64,000 nucleotides of DNA from CAZABP01 sp964483245 (lineage in GTDB: Bacteria > Planctomycetota > UBA1135 > UBA2386): assembly GCA_964483245.1 (NCBI GenBank), contig CAZABP010000012.1, forward strand, positions 31,782 through 95,781, given 5' to 3'. Positions within the stretch are counted from its first letter, which is position 1, and every line of letters begins with the position of its first letter. This document shows positions 51,430-59,239 of the stretch, piece by piece. The notes beneath the pieces are model-generated. The model did not search any database. It was not told where the DNA came from and saw only the letters and a list, made by a program, of their open reading frames with translations. A program made the translations under genes and the position numbers.

Positions 51430-52232
51430 CAGAGGATCCTCCAGTCGGTCCAGATGCCGTGGGAGCAGAGGCGCACGTAGGCGTCGCTGAAGCCGACCCA
51501 GAACAGGCTCGCCCAGGCCCAGCCCTGGTGCTTGCGGTTCAGACAGGTGACGCAGCGCCAGGCTGCGAAGCGCGCCGGCCGGCCGGAGAACCGATCGAGG
51601 AACCCACCGACCAGGTGCCGCAGCGAGTGGCAACCGAGTGTGTAGCCACCGAGCAGGATCACGTTCACCAGCAGCACCAGAGTGCCGACCCCGATCCCGA
51701 ACGAGACCGCGCCGTCGGGGCTCGTGAACCACAGCGCTTCGTAGACGTCGTGCGCCAGCAGCACGATGAACAGCAGCGCGAGGTAGAGGAAGTAGCGGTG
51801 GACGTTCTGCAGGATCAGCGGCAGCGAGTGCTCGCCGAGGTAGTGCTTGCGCGGTTCACCGACCGCGCAGGCCGGCGGGTCGGCCCAGAACGCCTTGTAG
51901 TACGCGCCGCGGTAGTAGTAGCAGGTCAGGCGGAACCCGGCCGGCGCCCACAGGATCAGGAAGGCCGGGGACCACGGCAGCCAGGAGGGGAACCACGACG
52001 GCTTCGGGCCGAACCACGCGTGTGGGCCGCCGAACAACTCCGGTGAGTAGAACGGCGACAGGTAGCCGGTGCCGGCGAGGCGGTAGTGGTCGCCTTGGAA
52101 TGCGGCCCAGGTCGAGTAGACGACGAACGCCGCGAGCCCGAGGAACACGAACAGCGGCTTGACCCACCACGCGTCGGGGCGCGAAGTCGCGCCGAACCCG
52201 CGGCGTGCGGTGGGATACGCGGGCGACGTCAT
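51429..52232 (-). CDS. sdhC: Succinate dehydrogenase cytochrome b membrane subunit
   Basis: 267 aa with about five membrane helices (around 25-45, 85-105, 140-165, 180-205, 240-260). Candidate haem-ligating His residues are in NVHRYFLYLALL and LLAHDVYEALWF. This single large anchor is the type found with SdhA and SdhB in several non-proteobacterial groups, rather than separate SdhC and SdhD. It is the first gene of the sdhCAB operon; its start lies 170 bases from the divergent restriction-enzyme gene. Confidence 0.85.
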   Translation of the reverse strand: MTSPAYPTARRGFGATSRPDAWWVKPLFVFLGLAAFVVYSTWAAFQGDHYRLAGTGYLSPFYSPELFGGPHAWFGPKPSWFPSWLPWSPAFLILWAPAGFRLTCYYYRGAYYKAFWADPPACAVGEPRKHYLGEHSLPLILQNVHRYFLYLALLFIVLLAHDVYEALWFTSPDGAVSFGIGVGTLVLLVNVILLGGYTLGCHSLRHLVGGFLDRFSGRPARFAAWRCVTCLNRKHQGWAWASLFWVGFSDAYVRLCSHGIWTDWRIL

Positions 52233-52401
52233 GGCGCGGAAGCAGACCTGTGGTGTGGGGAGGAATCAACCGCGTGGCCGGAGGGTGTGGCGGGTGTGGC
52301 TACTCGAACGGGAGGTTCCGCCTCACCGAGCACAGTCCGGGCCCCTCAAGCGGATGTTGCGTCGCGCTCGCTTCACTCCGCCCGGGTAGCGTCTGCGCAA
52401 G

Positions 52402-53406
52402 ATGGGCTTGACCGAAAGAGTTCGAGAGATCCTTGCCGCCGCGATCGGGATCGGGAAGCCGCCCGTTCCCGACGTGCTCCAAGGCGTCGAGAAGGACAGA
52501 GTGCGCAAGGTGCTCGGAATGCTCGACCGAGCGACTGACGACCTCGTAGATGCCGTGTTCGCGCTACTCGACGATCGACCGAGCTGGTTCGCAAGACCAC
52601 CGAACGGCGCGCGGTTCTGCGATGGGGCATCCACCGCTCATCTCGGTTGTCATGTCGGAATCCTCCAACGGCGTGGCGACAAGCTCGATCGCGAGGGACG
52701 CGACTACTGGATCAAGCCGCTTCGCGACATCGGAGCAATCGAGGCCATCTACCTCGACAAGGGAACGAGGAAGTTTCTGCCGGGCCACCTGGTGGCGAAG
52801 TCGCCGAACTCCGCCTACCGACTCGAGTCCGATTTCCTGAAGATCTTGCAGGCCAGCGACACCGACTTCGACGTGATGCTGAAAGCCTGGATCGAGGGCG
52901 AGACCGTGCGCGAGCGCCTCACATTCCAGGCGGAGCAGATCGAGGCCGCGCGCAAGACCGTCGATGCCGCACACGCGGATCTCATCGACGCATGCTGTAC
53001 GGCCTACGCCCCGAGGTTCTTGCCGGGGTTCGAGGTCCTCTACGTCGATGATGCGGACGGCGAACGCGTCTCCGATGAGGAACAGCAAAAGTTGGAGGAG
53101 GCAGGACTCGGTCTCGAACTCGGAGATGCGATGCCAGACGTCCTGCTGTGGAACCGGGAGACGGACGCCATCTGGATCATCGAGGCCGTTACCAGCGACG
53201 GCGAGGTCGACGACCACAAGGTGTCGATGGTGAACGCGTTCGCGGCCAAGCACGACAAGAGGGGTGTCGGGTTCACGACGGCCTATCCGACCTGGAGGCT
53301 CGCGGCGCAGCGCCAGGGCGCCAAGAAGAACCTCGCGCTCGGCACCTACGTCTGGATCCGCGAGGACGCCTCGAAGCAGTTCAAAGCCGAGGCGTTCCCG
53401 ACCTAA
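52402..53406 (+). CDS. BsuBI/PstI-family type II restriction endonuclease
   Basis: 334 aa. The C-terminal half matches the BsuBI_PstI family: DVLLWNRETDAIWIIEAVTS gives the PD-(D/E)xK-like acidic residues, followed by HDKRGVGFTTAYPTWRLAAQ and the typical ending YVWIREDASKQFKAEAFP. The family cleaves CTGCAG in known members; specificity here is inferred. The N-terminal half carries a helical domain of the same family. A possible -10 (TAGCGT, 52387-52392) sits 9 bases before the ATG with no Shine-Dalgarno. The 3' end overlaps the convergent methyltransferase by 3 bases. Confidence 0.92.
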   Translation: MGLTERVREILAAAIGIGKPPVPDVLQGVEKDRVRKVLGMLDRATDDLVDAVFALLDDRPSWFARPPNGARFCDGASTAHLGCHVGILQRRGDKLDREGRDYWIKPLRDIGAIEAIYLDKGTRKFLPGHLVAKSPNSAYRLESDFLKILQASDTDFDVMLKAWIEGETVRERLTFQAEQIEAARKTVDAAHADLIDACCTAYAPRFLPGFEVLYVDDADGERVSDEEQQKLEEAGLGLELGDAMPDVLLWNRETDAIWIIEAVTSDGEVDDHKVSMVNAFAAKHDKRGVGFTTAYPTWRLAAQRQGAKKNLALGTYVWIREDASKQFKAEAFPT

Positions 53407-54962
53407 TCGATGGCCTCGTCGACGATCCGGTCGACGGCCGCCTGCGCCGGGCTTGACTTCCCGATCTTGCGCCCCAGGGCGCCCAAGGCCTTCGGGGATG
53501 GGTAGCGCAGGTTCCGGAGGTCGCCCGCGTTGACCTGCGTGTGTCCGTTGAACTGGCGAAAGAACTGGTCGACGAGCGTCGAGTTGAGGAACGCGGCCAA
53601 GCCTCTCGCGAGGGCCTTCGACAAGCCGTCGCCGTTGGCGTGGTAGTAGTTGACGTGGTTCTCGATCGCGACCTGTTTCACATGCTTCGGCAACCGCGCG
53701 GGGTCCAGGATCACGGCCACGACGCGCCTGCGCTCCTCCTTCGACGTGAACCGCTTCGTCAGCACGTAGGTTGCGTTCGGGACCATGAGGTGCCGCGTTT
53801 GCGCATCGTCGGACAGCGCGTTCGCCTTGCGGCCTCCGAGCTTCGGCCACGCCACGAAACCACCATTGAAATGAGTCGGGTAGATCAGCGGCACCGTGTT
53901 CGTCCCAGGGTCCGCGCATAGGTGCTCTCGTGCTCGGAAGTCAACGACCCGTCCCGTGGACACTTGAAGGCCGAGGTCTCCGAGCGTGCACGGAAGGCGC
54001 CGCATCCGCTCAGCCACTGCGCTGTCGGACTCGGAGAGCGCAAGGTGGATGAAGGACTCTGGATCGCTCGGAACGACAACCACATCGTGGGGCACGACGC
54101 GCTCGACAACCACGTCTCCCGGCCCAGCGCTTGTCGAGAGTGTCACATCACCGCGGGAGGCGCCGCGAAGCGCGCGGAAGATCACATTCTCCTGGAGCAC
54201 CTCGTCGTCGCTGAACGCTCGCTTGCGAGACTCGAAGACGTGCACCTGCTCGAGTGTGCACTCCGCGAGCAGCAGCGCGCGGAACCGACGGAAGTAGGAG
54301 CCGTTGCAAAAGCTCCTTGGCGTGATCGCCACGAGCTGCCCGGAGGGCTCCAACAGCATCACCGCGAGGCCAACGAAGGCCGTGTAGAGGTTGCTGGTCT
54401 CGATCCCAGCCCAGCGCAGCAGCTCGCGCTCGCGCGAGTCCGAGTTGATCTTGCGGTAGGGCGGGTTCAGGATCGCGGCAGTGAACCGCGGCCCGCCACC
54501 CGAGCCGAACAAGCCCTTGTCGAGCAGCCGAGCCCCCGCCTCGATGAAGTCCTCCTCGACGATCCGTCCGACGAAGCGGACGCCGACCGCGTCGCACGAT
54601 GCTCTGCACGCCTGCAGCGTTCGTCGGAGGTGCGCGAGCAGGACCGGATCGACCTCGTAACAGGTGGTCTCGATCGACTTCGGCTTCCTCTTCCAGGTGC
54701 AGGCGGCTGCCACGTAGCCGGCCGCCAGCGATCCGACGCCTGCTCCCGCGTCAAGGAGACGCACGTCTCCGGTCGTGGGCTTGAACAGCGACGCCATGAA
54801 CCGCGCGATCGGCGCAGGCGTCATGAACTGACCCATCTCAGAACGCTTCGATTCGTCGAGCAGCCGGTTCGCTTCGACGCGTGCGGCGTCGGCATGGTCG
54901 AGTGCTGCGAGAGCGGCCTTGCACGCACGCTTCGTCGTCCTGCTGGTTTGGTCGCTCGTCAT
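53403..54962 (-). CDS. Type II N6-adenine DNA methyltransferase (PstI/BsuBI partner)
   Basis: 519 aa from ATG 54962, chosen because GAGGAG lies 7 bases upstream; an earlier in-frame ATG (54992) lacks one. Motif X/I region SEMGQFMTPAPIARFMASLF and LLDAGAGVGSLAAGY bind AdoMet; catalytic motif IV is AILNPPYRKI, giving N6-adenine specificity. The C-terminal half (about 300-519) is a target-recognition domain ending DLRNLRYPSPKALGALG. It protects the host sites cut by the tail-to-tail endonuclease. Less GC-rich stretches than in the flanking core genes suggest acquisition. Confidence 0.93.
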   Translation of the reverse strand: MTSDQTSRTTKRACKAALAALDHADAARVEANRLLDESKRSEMGQFMTPAPIARFMASLFKPTTGDVRLLDAGAGVGSLAAGYVAAACTWKRKPKSIETTCYEVDPVLLAHLRRTLQACRASCDAVGVRFVGRIVEEDFIEAGARLLDKGLFGSGGGPRFTAAILNPPYRKINSDSRERELLRWAGIETSNLYTAFVGLAVMLLEPSGQLVAITPRSFCNGSYFRRFRALLLAECTLEQVHVFESRKRAFSDDEVLQENVIFRALRGASRGDVTLSTSAGPGDVVVERVVPHDVVVVPSDPESFIHLALSESDSAVAERMRRLPCTLGDLGLQVSTGRVVDFRAREHLCADPGTNTVPLIYPTHFNGGFVAWPKLGGRKANALSDDAQTRHLMVPNATYVLTKRFTSKEERRRVVAVILDPARLPKHVKQVAIENHVNYYHANGDGLSKALARGLAAFLNSTLVDQFFRQFNGHTQVNAGDLRNLRYPSPKALGALGRKIGKSSPAQAAVDRIVDEAID

Positions 54963-55009
54963 CACCTGCTCCTCTTCTACCGCTTCTCCCATGGCGGATC
55001 CCGACTGAG

Positions 55010-55165
55010 TTCTCGGCGAGACCGCTGCACGGCGAAGCAGCAGCGTAACGAAGGCTGCCCGCCCAGACCCCGTGCGACCGACTCTCGCGTTCTCCGACGC
55101 GAGGGCCGCCCGCAAACCCCGCCGCAAGAAAGCCGCTCCGCGCTCGAGCGTGCTCGGCGCGTAGC
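55010..55165 (+). pseudogene. Decayed copy of the 5' region of the ParB-like gene
   Basis: This stretch aligns with 59967-60125, the region upstream of and including the start of the ParB-like gene, at roughly 75-80% identity, best over CCCCGCCGCAAGAAAGCCGC. The start codon is lost (GAGG replaces GATGG) and a TAG follows shortly after the region of similarity. It lies on the far side of the integron from the intact gene, in direct orientation. Confidence 0.6.
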
Positions 55166-55752
55166 GGGATGCGCTTCGTGATCGACTCGCAGCCCTGCTC
55201 GACAATGCGTCACGAGCGCGCACGTTGCGACCCCGCGCCGGCCGAGACGAGCTCTTGCTTGGCGCCGGTGCCGGCGCAGCCAGCCTCCGGCGCGGCCGAC
55301 TCGCCGGCGTCTTGCCGGTCAGTCAACGATCTGACTCCACGCGCCGCAGGCTCAAGACCTGCGCCATTCGAGAACCCCCGCGAAGCAACGCTGCCTGACA
55401 CAGCCGGCGCTCCGCGATGCCGCGGTGACGAGGCAACCTCCCGTGGCCCAGGCTGGCACGCTCGCAACGGCCTACGTACCATCCGCCGGCAAGCGGCCGC
55501 CCGGACGCCGCTGGGAATCCTGAAGACCGGCAAGATGGTCGCGACCCCGGCAGAGAGAGCGCGGAGCAGCGCGGCAGGCGCACGATGGTCGTCGCGCCTG
55601 CAGCGGCGCCGGGACGCAACGCGGCGCTGCGACCGATGGGCTGCAATCGACGGCGTGTCTCGCGTGTGCGACGGGCCGTCCGTGCCCCGTCCCGACGCGC
55701 CGCAGCCCCGACGCTCCGAGCGCGCGCGTGCGGCGATGCGACTGCGCCACTT
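55166..55752. other. Non-coding stretch before the integron integrase
   Basis: About 590 GC-rich bases with open frames on both strands but none protein-like. Near 55360-55385 the sequence can form a tRNA-Leu-like anticodon arm (stem GCAGG/CCTGC, loop CTCAAGA), but no complete tRNA cloverleaf is present. It looks like decayed accessory DNA. Confidence 0.4.
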
Positions 55753-55830
55753 CCCGCTTGGCCGATCCCGAGTGGTCCCGCTTGGCCGAACTCAGTGGTC
55801 CCGCTTGGCCGAACCGAGGGTGGTCCTGAT
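55753..55830 (+). mobile_element. Short tandem repeats resembling an IS21-family end
   Basis: CCCGCTTGGCCGA recurs at 55753, 55777 and 55800, each followed within about 10 bases by GTGGT(CC). Multiple spaced repeats of this kind (GTGGTCC...TTGGCCGAA) are typical of IS21-family termini. No istA or istB remains. The repeats end just before the truncated 5' part of the integrase, so an insertion and later excision or deletion may have removed its start. Confidence 0.4.
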
Positions 55831-55832
55831 AG

Positions 55833-57035
55833 CCCGGCCTCCTACACTTCAGCCCGCGGACGGAAGAGACCTACCTGGACTGGATGCGCCGCTACCACGA
55901 GTTCCACGGTCGCCGCGACCCCGCCACGCTCGGAGCCGAGCACGTCATGGCGTTCCTGAGCGCGCTCGCGACGCGCTGGCACGTCGCGGCCTCGACCCAG
56001 AACCAGGCGCTGGCGGCGTTGCGCTTCCTCGACCGCCAAGTCCCGGGAACCGAGCTTCGCTGGCTCGACGGCCTCATGCACTGCAAGTCGCCGCAACGTC
56101 TGCCCATCGTGCTCACGCAGGACGAAGTGCACGCGGTCCTGACGCGCATCGATGGCGCGCCGCGACTGATGGCCACGTTGCTGTACGGATCCGGACTGCG
56201 GCTCTTGGAGTGCTGTCGCCTGCGCGTCAAGGACGTCGACTTCGGCCGCAACCAGATCACCGTCCGCCGCGGCAAGGGGGACCAGGACCGTGTCACCATG
56301 CTGCCGGGCTCCATCAAGGCCGAGCTCGCCGCACACCTCGAGCGGATGCGCCGCCAGCATGCGGCAGACGTGACCGGCGGTGCCGGGTCGAGCTGCCCGG
56401 CGCGCTGTCGAAGAAGCTGCCCGCCGCCGAGCGCGAGTGGCTTGGCAGTGGGTGTTTCCAGCAACGCGCACGCACGTCGAGCACGAGTGCGGCGAGAGGC
56501 CCCACCTGCACGAGACGGCGAGACGGTGGTGCAAGGCTCCCGCGCGATCCTGACCGCCGGGATCGCAAAGCGCGCGACCTGTCACACGTTACGCCACTCC
56601 TTCGCGACGCACTCTCTCAAGGACGGCAGCGACATGAGGACCGTTGAGGAGCTGCTCGCCCACAAGGACGTCGCCACGACGATGATCTACACGCACGTGC
56701 TCAACCGCGGCCCCGCCGGCGTCCGCTCGCCCGCCGACCGTCTGCAGGAGGACTCGGTGAGCGGGACTCGCGAGCAGGGCACTGTGACGCGGCGCGTGAC
56801 GACACTCGGGCTGCGCCCGTGCCTCCACAGCCTTGCTGGTCGCCTTGCGCTGATCTGCCGGACCGACGGCAGTCTCGGATTCGCGGCAATAGATGGATCC
56901 GATCGATCCGGAGAGTGTCGCGTCAGCCGGCCCGAGCAGGCTTCGTACGTGTTGGACGGGTCTGCACAGTCCGTCGCGGGGATTGTGCGGGTCTGCCCAA
57001 TTCAAGTTAGGCGGAGGAATCAGGAGGCCACATGA
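55833..57035 (+). pseudogene. intI: Degenerate integron integrase
   Basis: The frame opens after TGA TAG at 55827-55832 with HFSPRTEETYLDWMRRYHEF, an IntI-like N-terminus lacking its start; ATG 55884 is the first start. Core features: LLYGSGLRLLECCRLRVKDV with the first catalytic Arg, CHTLRHSFATH, LLAHKD, and nucleophile Tyr in MIYTHVLNRGPAGVRSP. The IntI-specific insert should read ELPGALSKKLPAAEREW then WQWVFPATRTHVEHECGER then HLHET, but these lie in shifted frames: single bases are missing near 56387 and 56440 and an 8-bp unit (GAGACGGC) is duplicated near 56510, restoring frame. Homology ends near 56745. The product is probably inactive. It points toward the cassettes. Confidence 0.8.
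56940..57012 (+). other. Putative attI site
   Basis: GTTAGGC at 57006-57012 is a canonical integron core site immediately before the first cassette gene, 20 bases from its ATG. The preceding sequence lacks the long palindrome of an attC and contains GTCTGC repeats (56959, 56991), which fits attI better. The upstream limit is a guess. Confidence 0.5.
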
Positions 57036-57982
57036 CGAATTCAGCCAGCAAGCTCACGAGGATTGGCGTCTTCTACGACGGCAACTTCTTCTTCCACGTC
57101 AGCAACTACTACGCGTACCACCACGCACGCCGGGCGCGCATCAGCGTCTCCGGCTTGCACGAGTTGATTCGCCACCAAGTTGCTGAAGGCGAGCACTCCG
57201 ACGTCAAGTACTGCCAGATCGTGGACGCTCACTACTTTCGCGGACGCCCGTCGGCTGAGCAAGCTGAGCAGCGCGGACTGCTCCGCGCGGAGCGCGCTTT
57301 CGATGACGTTCTCGTTCGCGAAGGAGTGGTTACGCACTACCTTCCGTTGCGGCCAATCGGCGAAATGGGAATCGACGTCTGGCTGGCCTTGGAAGCCTAC
57401 GAACTCGCGATCTACAAGCGCTTCGACGTGAGCGTGCTCATCGCTGGAGACGGCGACTTCCTGCCGCTACTTCGCAAGCTGAATACGCTGGGCACGCGGG
57501 TCATGCTCCTGGCCTGGGACTTCAAGTTCACAGACGCCAACCAGCAGGAGCGCGAGACTAGGACTGCGCAGGTGCTGTTGGACGAGGTCACCTACCCGGT
57601 CATGATGCATACGCTGATCGATGATCGGTCTCGGCGGGATGATCCCATCGTCCGGAACCTCTTCCTGCCGCAGGTCTCGCCCACGCCCCGTCCGTTGCCC
57701 TCCCCTCGCCCGACTGCAACTTCGGTTGGCGGCTCAGCGGTGCCGAAGGTCGATGGTGCGAAACCCGCCGTAGCTGACGGGATGATCAAGCTCCTCAAGG
57801 AGGGGTACGGCTTCATCGTCCCCGGTGGCGGCGGGCCTGACGTCTTCTTCTTCCATCTCCAGGTGACTAACGCGGATTTCAACGAGCTCGCTGTTGGCGA
57901 CAAGGTCCGATACTCCTTGGGCCGCAACGAGCGTGGCCCATGTGCTGTCGACATCGAAGTGGCAGCGCGCGGTCCCGCCTAA
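57032..57982 (+). CDS. Cassette 1: NYN/LabA-like nuclease fused to a cold-shock domain
   Basis: 316 aa. NYN (PIN-like) domain about 8-190: GVFYDGNFFF with the first Asp, MGIDVWLALEAYELAIYKRF and VLIAGDGDFLPLLRKLNTLG with further catalytic Asp residues. A Pro/Ser/Arg linker (about 205-240) leads to a C-terminal cold-shock/OB domain (about 245-316) with RNA-binding motifs KEGYGFIV and DVFFFH. The fusion predicts an RNase directed by a nucleic-acid-binding module. AGGAGG 4 bases before the ATG is an optimal ribosome site. The stop codon lies inside the attC site, as usual for integron cassettes. Confidence 0.9.
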   Translation: MTNSASKLTRIGVFYDGNFFFHVSNYYAYHHARRARISVSGLHELIRHQVAEGEHSDVKYCQIVDAHYFRGRPSAEQAEQRGLLRAERAFDDVLVREGVVTHYLPLRPIGEMGIDVWLALEAYELAIYKRFDVSVLIAGDGDFLPLLRKLNTLGTRVMLLAWDFKFTDANQQERETRTAQVLLDEVTYPVMMHTLIDDRSRRDDPIVRNLFLPQVSPTPRPLPSPRPTATSVGGSAVPKVDGAKPAVADGMIKLLKEGYGFIVPGGGGPDVFFFHLQVTNADFNELAVGDKVRYSLGRNERGPCAVDIEVAARGPA

Positions 57983-58023
57983 CAAGCCGCGGCGCTCGCG
58001 GCTGAGCGGCAGGGACGTTATGC
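57977..58023 (+). other. attC site of cassette 1
   Basis: R'' GCCTAAC (57977-57983) and R' GTTATGC (58017-58023) are imperfect complements. Inside them GCCGC and GCGGC form the L boxes, with a short GC-rich centre. Length about 47 bases, within the range of short attC sites. It contains the stop codon of the cassette gene. Confidence 0.75.
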
Positions 58024-58049
58024 CGACTGAAAACACGTGAGGCCCGAGG

Positions 58050-58538
58050 ATGACTTTCAGACTTTCCCCCGAGGCGCTTGATCGTGACCTCGTTCTCGAC
58101 TTCTTCTGGAAGCTCTCTGTATTCGAGTGCGCCCTCAAGCGAGAGGGATTCCTCAAGACCGGGCGAAACAATGGAGCCGAGCCCGACTGGGATCGCTTCG
58201 GCAGCCAAGTGCGAGGGCGGTTCGCGCAGGTCGCAGCTCCCGACTTCGCGGAAGCGGTGGCCAAGCTCAAGCGGCTTTCTCCGCGGCGCCAAGTGGTGCG
58301 CGGCGACCGGCTAGGTTGGGACCCGATCGTGCAGGGTCCAGGTGAGCCTGAGGAGGCGTACGTCCTTCGCCTTCTGAAGGCCGCGAGGAACAACCTGTTC
58401 CACGGCGGAAAGTACCCAGACGGTCCCATCGTTGAAGTTGCGCGCGACCGCGACATCCTGCGCACAGCGCTCGTGATTCTCGATGGCTGCTACGAACTCC
58501 ACGCTCGCGTCAAGAGGTGGATCGATGAGGCGGCATGA
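58050..58538 (+). CDS. Cassette 2: HEPN-motif hypothetical protein
   Basis: 162 aa, helical. The motif KAARNNLFHGGKYP contains Rx4H (RNNLFH), the catalytic signature of HEPN RNases and of Apea-like HEPN proteins; flanking helices (DFFWKLSVFECALKREGF, LRTALVILDGCYELHARVK) fit a HEPN bundle. Such proteins act as toxins or as RNase effectors in defence. There is no partner gene in the cassette. GAGG occurs just before the ATG. Confidence 0.75.
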   Translation: MTFRLSPEALDRDLVLDFFWKLSVFECALKREGFLKTGRNNGAEPDWDRFGSQVRGRFAQVAAPDFAEAVAKLKRLSPRRQVVRGDRLGWDPIVQGPGEPEEAYVLRLLKAARNNLFHGGKYPDGPIVEVARDRDILRTALVILDGCYELHARVKRWIDEAA

Positions 58539-58597
58539 CAACTTGTTGCAGCGTGGCGGTCCGCCGCGCGGCCCGCCGCTGAACCGGAGCGTTAGCG
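58536..58597 (+). other. attC site of cassette 2
   Basis: Begins at the stop codon (TGACAAC, 58536-58542) and ends with GTTAGCG at 58591-58597. The central stem pairs CAGCG/GGCGG with CCGCC/GCTG. The 5' R box is a poor match to RYYYAAC, so the left limit is less sure. Confidence 0.55.
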
Positions 58598-58636
58598 GGA
58601 CATGAAACCGAGGGACGCCATGATGGGAGCTGAGCG

Positions 58637-59239
58637 ATGGAAGTGACAAACGCGTACATGTATACGGTGAAGAACCTCGGACAGATGTTCGAGGCCATCC
58701 AGAAGGCGCAGGTGCCGCCCCGGTTCACCCATGACTTCCTCAAGACCCTCGGATTCAAGAGCACGAACGACCGGTCGTTCATCAACGTGCTCAAGGGGCT
58801 GGGGTTTCTCGACGCAAGTTCGGTCCCCACGCAGCCGTACCGAGACTATCGTGACAAGAAGATCGCGTCGACCGTGCTGGCCAAGCAGCTTCGACAGGCC
58901 TATCGGGGCCTGTTCCTCGCCGATGAGAACGCTCAGGATCTCGGTGTTGACGACTTGAAGGGCAAGTTCGCGACGCTCACCGGAAAGGACCAATCGGTCG
59001 TCGCCAAGATGGCGTCGACATTCAAGTCGCTCGCAGGGCTAGCTGACTTCAAGAAGACGCCCATGCCGGAGGTATCGGCGCCGGGTGAGGAACCGGTCGA
59101 ATCACCCGCCCTTGAGCAGGTGACGCCGCGACCTGCGTCGCTCGCCTTCGCGCATACCATCTATATCAACCTTCCAGCGACTCGAGATGTGGCGGTCTAC
59201 GACGCAATCTTCAGGAGCATCAGGGAGCACCTCCTGTAA
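58637..59239 (+). CDS. Cassette 3: DUF5343 protein
   Basis: 200 aa. The N-terminal 100 residues match DUF5343: FEAIQKAQVPPRFTHDFLKT, LGFKSTNDRSFINVLKGLGF and PTQPYRDYRDKK, a winged-helix-like unit. The C-terminal segment (about 155-200: ASLAFAHTIYINLPATRDVA) ends in VYDAIFRSIREHLL. DUF5343 genes commonly accompany Swt1-type HEPN genes, as here; a joint defence or toxin-antitoxin role is inferred. GGGAG lies before the ATG. The stop overlaps the next start (TAATG). Confidence 0.85.
   Translation: MEVTNAYMYTVKNLGQMFEAIQKAQVPPRFTHDFLKTLGFKSTNDRSFINVLKGLGFLDASSVPTQPYRDYRDKKIASTVLAKQLRQAYRGLFLADENAQDLGVDDLKGKFATLTGKDQSVVAKMASTFKSLAGLADFKKTPMPEVSAPGEEPVESPALEQVTPRPASLAFAHTIYINLPATRDVAVYDAIFRSIREHLL

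Noticed and set aside
54963..55223. N-terminal extension of the DNA methyltransferase
   Set aside because: The extension is antisense to the decayed ParB-like 5' region (the same antisense string ERGAAFLRRGLR appears opposite the intact gene), and GAGGAG before ATG 54962 marks the real start.
55330..55400. Possible tRNA-Leu (CAA) near 55360
   Set aside because: An anticodon-like arm (GCAGG/CCTGC with loop CTCAAGA) is visible, but acceptor, D and T arms cannot be formed around it.
55169..56647. 492-codon plus-strand frame upstream of and through intI
   Set aside because: Its first part is random GC-rich sequence; only its last part includes the displaced IntI peptide ELPGALSKKLPAAEREW, which reflects the frameshift in intI rather than a separate gene.
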